DNA from: Adhaeribacter soli
GTDB lineage: Bacteria; Bacteroidota; Bacteroidia; Cytophagales; Hymenobacteraceae
Direction: 5' to 3'
Length of the DNA stretch: 64,000 nt
Assembly: GCF_008727925.1 (NCBI RefSeq)
Contig: NZ_VTWT01000001.1
Coordinates: 558,001-622,000, forward strand
The position numbers were made by a program, and so were the translations under genes. The notes under the pieces were generated by a model. That model worked only from the letters and a program-made list of their open reading frames with translations. It was not told the origin of the DNA and made no database searches. Of the stretch, positions 62,215 to 64,000 are shown piece by piece (position 1 is the stretch's first letter; every line of letters begins with the position of its first letter).

Positions 62215-62246
62215 GAAAAACCCGGCCAACAGGTCGGGTTTTTTTA
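62215..62246 (+). terminator. Terminator of rpsA
   Basis: AAAAACCCGGCC pairs with GGTCGGGTTTTTTT (one G-U pair), 21 bp past the stop. Confidence 0.87.
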
Positions 62247-62298
62247 TGCCTGAAACCTAGCGTTTTAGCAAAAAGGCACGAAAATTCTTGCCCGATTG

Positions 62299-62329
62299 TT
62301 TGAAATAATGCGAAGAAGGTGTATGTTTG
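62299..62329 (+). promoter_or_regulatory. Promoter of tRNA-Cys
   Basis: TTTG (62299-62302), 19-bp spacer, TATGTTTG (62322-62329): a full-consensus Bacteroidota promoter, 13 bp before the tRNA. Confidence 0.82.
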
Positions 62330-62341
62330 CATCATCAAAAC

Positions 62342-62412
62342 GGTGACGTGGCCGAGTGGCTAGGCTCAGCTCTGCAAAAGCTGCTACAGCGGTTCGAATC
62401 CGCTCGTCACCT
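62342..62412 (+). tRNA. tRNA-Cys (anticodon GCA)
   Basis: 71 nt. Acceptor GGTGACG pairs with CGTCACC; discriminator T73, the identity base of tRNA-Cys. The anticodon arm CAGCT-CTGCAAA-AGCTG has anticodon GCA; the T arm is AGCGG-TTCGAAT-CCGCT. CCA is not encoded. It has its own promoter and terminator. Confidence 0.97.
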
Positions 62413-62422
62413 CTGAATATTG

Positions 62423-62456
62423 AAAAGCCCTGCATAGGAAACTGTGCAGGGCTTTT
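62423..62456 (+). terminator. Terminator of tRNA-Cys
   Basis: AAAAGCCCTGCA pairs with TGCAGGGCTTTT, followed by ACTTTTTT. Confidence 0.88.
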
Positions 62457-62552
62457 ACTTTTTTCTGCCTTTCCGATAGCATTTCTAAGAAATTTATAAT
62501 AACATTGAAAATGATTTGCTTGTAATATTTCTCCTTAGATCTTATGCAGAAT

Positions 62553-63203
62553 ATGAAAAAGGCAATGCTACTATTAGCGCTGGTCTTAACAAGTGGCTTT
62601 GGTTTTGCTCAGAAAGGCCAACAGACTGTTGGTTTGTTAATGGGTGTCAATCGGCTTACTTATTTTGAATTTTACGATAATGAATTCCGTGACGGGCCCT
62701 TTACGGAATCAGAATTTTCACCCTTAGCCGGTGTTTATTATGATTATAATATCAGCAACCGGCTTGGAATTAACCTGGCTACCCGGTTTTTAGTCAGTAA
62801 AACTGAATATGACTGTTCCGAATGTCGCTTTATAGATGCGCCTGCTTTCCCGTTAAAAAGTATAACCAAGCTGTCATACCTGGAAATACCTGTTAATCTG
62901 GCTTTAAATCTTAATAAGAAAGAAACAGCTTCATGGAAGTCCTATGTCTTATTTGGCTATACTCATAGCCGGTTAATTCAGGCAAAGCGAACCGACCTTA
63001 GTACAGGTAAGGAGGAAAAGCTGGATATTTCTGCTGATTTCCGTACCAACCATTATTTAAATGCCGGGTACGAGGTCAGACATACCATTAAAGACAAATA
63101 TGAGCTTGCTTTTAATCCTTACTTTCAATTTGATTTCTTAGGGGCGCCAACTAGAAATTTTTTGGGCTTACAGGTTAAAATCGGAAAAAGCTGGAATAGG
63201 TAA
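62553..63203 (+). CDS. Outer-membrane beta-barrel protein, tandem paralogue 1
   Basis: 216 residues from the ATG at 62553 (an upstream ATG at 62544 adds three residues before MKKAM). Signal peptide MKKAMLLLALVLTSGFGFAQ, then QKGQQTVGLLMGVN and alternating strands ending FLGLQVKIGKSWNR, the PorT-like eight-strand layout. It shares this plan with the next gene: LSYLEIPVNLALNLNKKETA, KSYVLFGYTHSRLI and YLNAGYEVRH align with counterparts there. Function unknown. Confidence 0.85.
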   Translation: MKKAMLLLALVLTSGFGFAQKGQQTVGLLMGVNRLTYFEFYDNEFRDGPFTESEFSPLAGVYYDYNISNRLGINLATRFLVSKTEYDCSECRFIDAPAFPLKSITKLSYLEIPVNLALNLNKKETASWKSYVLFGYTHSRLIQAKRTDLSTGKEEKLDISADFRTNHYLNAGYEVRHTIKDKYELAFNPYFQFDFLGAPTRNFLGLQVKIGKSWNR

Positions 63204-63333
63204 TTGGGGTTGTTTACAAGAAAGGTTGACTTGCAGAATTTTTTGAAGATGCTGCCATTTAATTTGAAATTATACCTGATTGCTGCAACGGCTATGTACA
63301 GCCTGGCGTCTTAAGGCAAGAATAAGATACCTT

Positions 63334-63978
63334 ATGAAGAAGATAATTTTAGGATTATGCTTTTGCATCTCCAGCTTAGCCGGTTTTTCGCAAAAAGGAC
63401 AACAAGTCTTAGGCGTTCAATTTGGTGGCATGGTTCCAACAACCGGAATGTTTAATGAGTACAGGCCATACAGGCCGCAGGTTTCGCCGGTTGCTGGAAT
63501 TGCATACGATGTAAACTTCACCCGAAGAGTAGGAATAAGCGTGGCAGGCCTTTACCGGTACTCGCCCGAACAAATGGGCAGTTATAGCAGTAGGATTTTC
63601 GACGATGGATTGGGATATATTCATAATCCTTATTTCCTGAAAGATTTTTCGTACCTGGAAGCTCCCGTAAATTTGGCCCTGAACCTGGATTGGAAAGAAA
63701 CGACTGCTTTTAAAACCTACTTCGTTCTTGGTTACACTTACAGCCGGTTAATTCATTATAACGTTACAGATTCCAAAGGAAAAAATATTCCGGACCTTAT
63801 ACCAAAGCATTATGGTTTACAGCGGGATTTTCATTACCTGAATGCCGGGGTGGAAATCCGCCATAATTTCAAAGAAAAATACGTGCTGGCCTTCGGTCCG
63901 CAGGTTCGATTCCTGATAAACGAGTATTCCGACGTAGGATATTTAGGCTTTAATCTGAAGGTAGGGCGGGTTTTATAA
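63334..63978 (+). CDS. Outer-membrane beta-barrel protein, tandem paralogue 2
   Basis: 214 residues from the ATG at 63334; an in-frame start at 63280 would place 18 odd residues before the signal peptide MKKIILGLCFCISSLAGFSQ and is rejected. FSYLEAPVNLALNLDWKET, KTYFVLGYTYSRLI, YLNAGVEIRHNF and the C-terminal GFNLKVGRVL match the previous gene, so this is a tandem duplication that has diverged. Separated by 130 bp from it, so co-transcription is possible. Function unknown. Confidence 0.85.
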   Translation: MKKIILGLCFCISSLAGFSQKGQQVLGVQFGGMVPTTGMFNEYRPYRPQVSPVAGIAYDVNFTRRVGISVAGLYRYSPEQMGSYSSRIFDDGLGYIHNPYFLKDFSYLEAPVNLALNLDWKETTAFKTYFVLGYTYSRLIHYNVTDSKGKNIPDLIPKHYGLQRDFHYLNAGVEIRHNFKEKYVLAFGPQVRFLINEYSDVGYLGFNLKVGRVL

Positions 63979-64000
63979 GCTGATCGTTCCGGCCATCAAA

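Overview
The window reads as chromosomal DNA of a member of the Bacteroidota, most likely order Cytophagales (a Hymenobacteraceae-like bacterium; the family is an inference). The signs are a type IX secretion (T9SS) C-terminal sorting domain on a 1150-residue secreted protein, several promoters with the Bacteroidota -7 box TAnnTTTG (two with a TTTG box 19-20 bp upstream), weak use of Shine-Dalgarno sites, families typical of the phylum (DUF3127, receiver/PAS kinases, outer-membrane beta-barrels), and intergenic regions full of palindromic and MITE-like repeats. There are two tRNA genes, tRNA-Asp(GTC) and tRNA-Cys(GCA). No integrase, transposase, phage gene or CRISPR array is visible.

Layout. 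1-5 kb: a PrxQ/Bcp peroxiredoxin, a secreted alpha/beta hydrolase, and a three-gene redox operon (FAD oxidoreductase, small membrane protein, membrane polyferredoxin). 4.9-7 kb: three paralogous small secreted helical proteins. 7.4-12.2 kb: a membrane-anchored SDR, HrpB helicase, a 59-residue membrane protein and a DUF3127 protein with an SSB-like tail. 12.5-14.8 kb: isoaspartyl peptidase facing cyanophycinase, together a cyanophycin degradation pair. 15-22 kb: DUF892 ferritin-like protein, M1 aminopeptidase lipoprotein, L,D-transpeptidase, an HTH regulator with a large inverted-repeat operator, and two hypothetical genes. 22.6-28.9 kb: tRNA-Asp, accA, an MBL hydrolase/patatin operon, hutU, a beta-barrel protein and a PlsC-like acyltransferase. 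28.9-32.5 kb: an accessory patch bounded by an intact and a decayed copy of the acyltransferase 3' end, holding AT-rich small genes and a response regulator/PAS kinase pair. 32.6-42.6 kb: smc, hypothetical genes, moaD/moaE, TauE/SafE, a second SDR, a J-domain protein and a universal stress protein.

42.8-48.1 kb is the most striking region. It holds a histidine kinase with two tandem FixL-type PAS domains, each keeping the haem-ligating His and the Arg 20 residues later. Next come a single-domain response regulator, an AT-rich lipoprotein gene, a receiver-histidine kinase, and a receiver-cNMP-Crp/Fnr-type HTH regulator. A TGAT-N4-ATCA box lies about 40 bp before the predicted start site of the first kinase, and a related box lies at a similar position before the 52.4 kb operon. 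I infer an oxygen- or redox-responsive circuit.

48-64 kb: a serine hydrolase, hemA, an unrecognised 602-residue TIM-barrel-like protein translationally coupled to a QueD/PTPS homologue, an HNH endonuclease, the T9SS cargo protein, rpsA with a structured leader, tRNA-Cys, and two tandem paralogous outer-membrane proteins.
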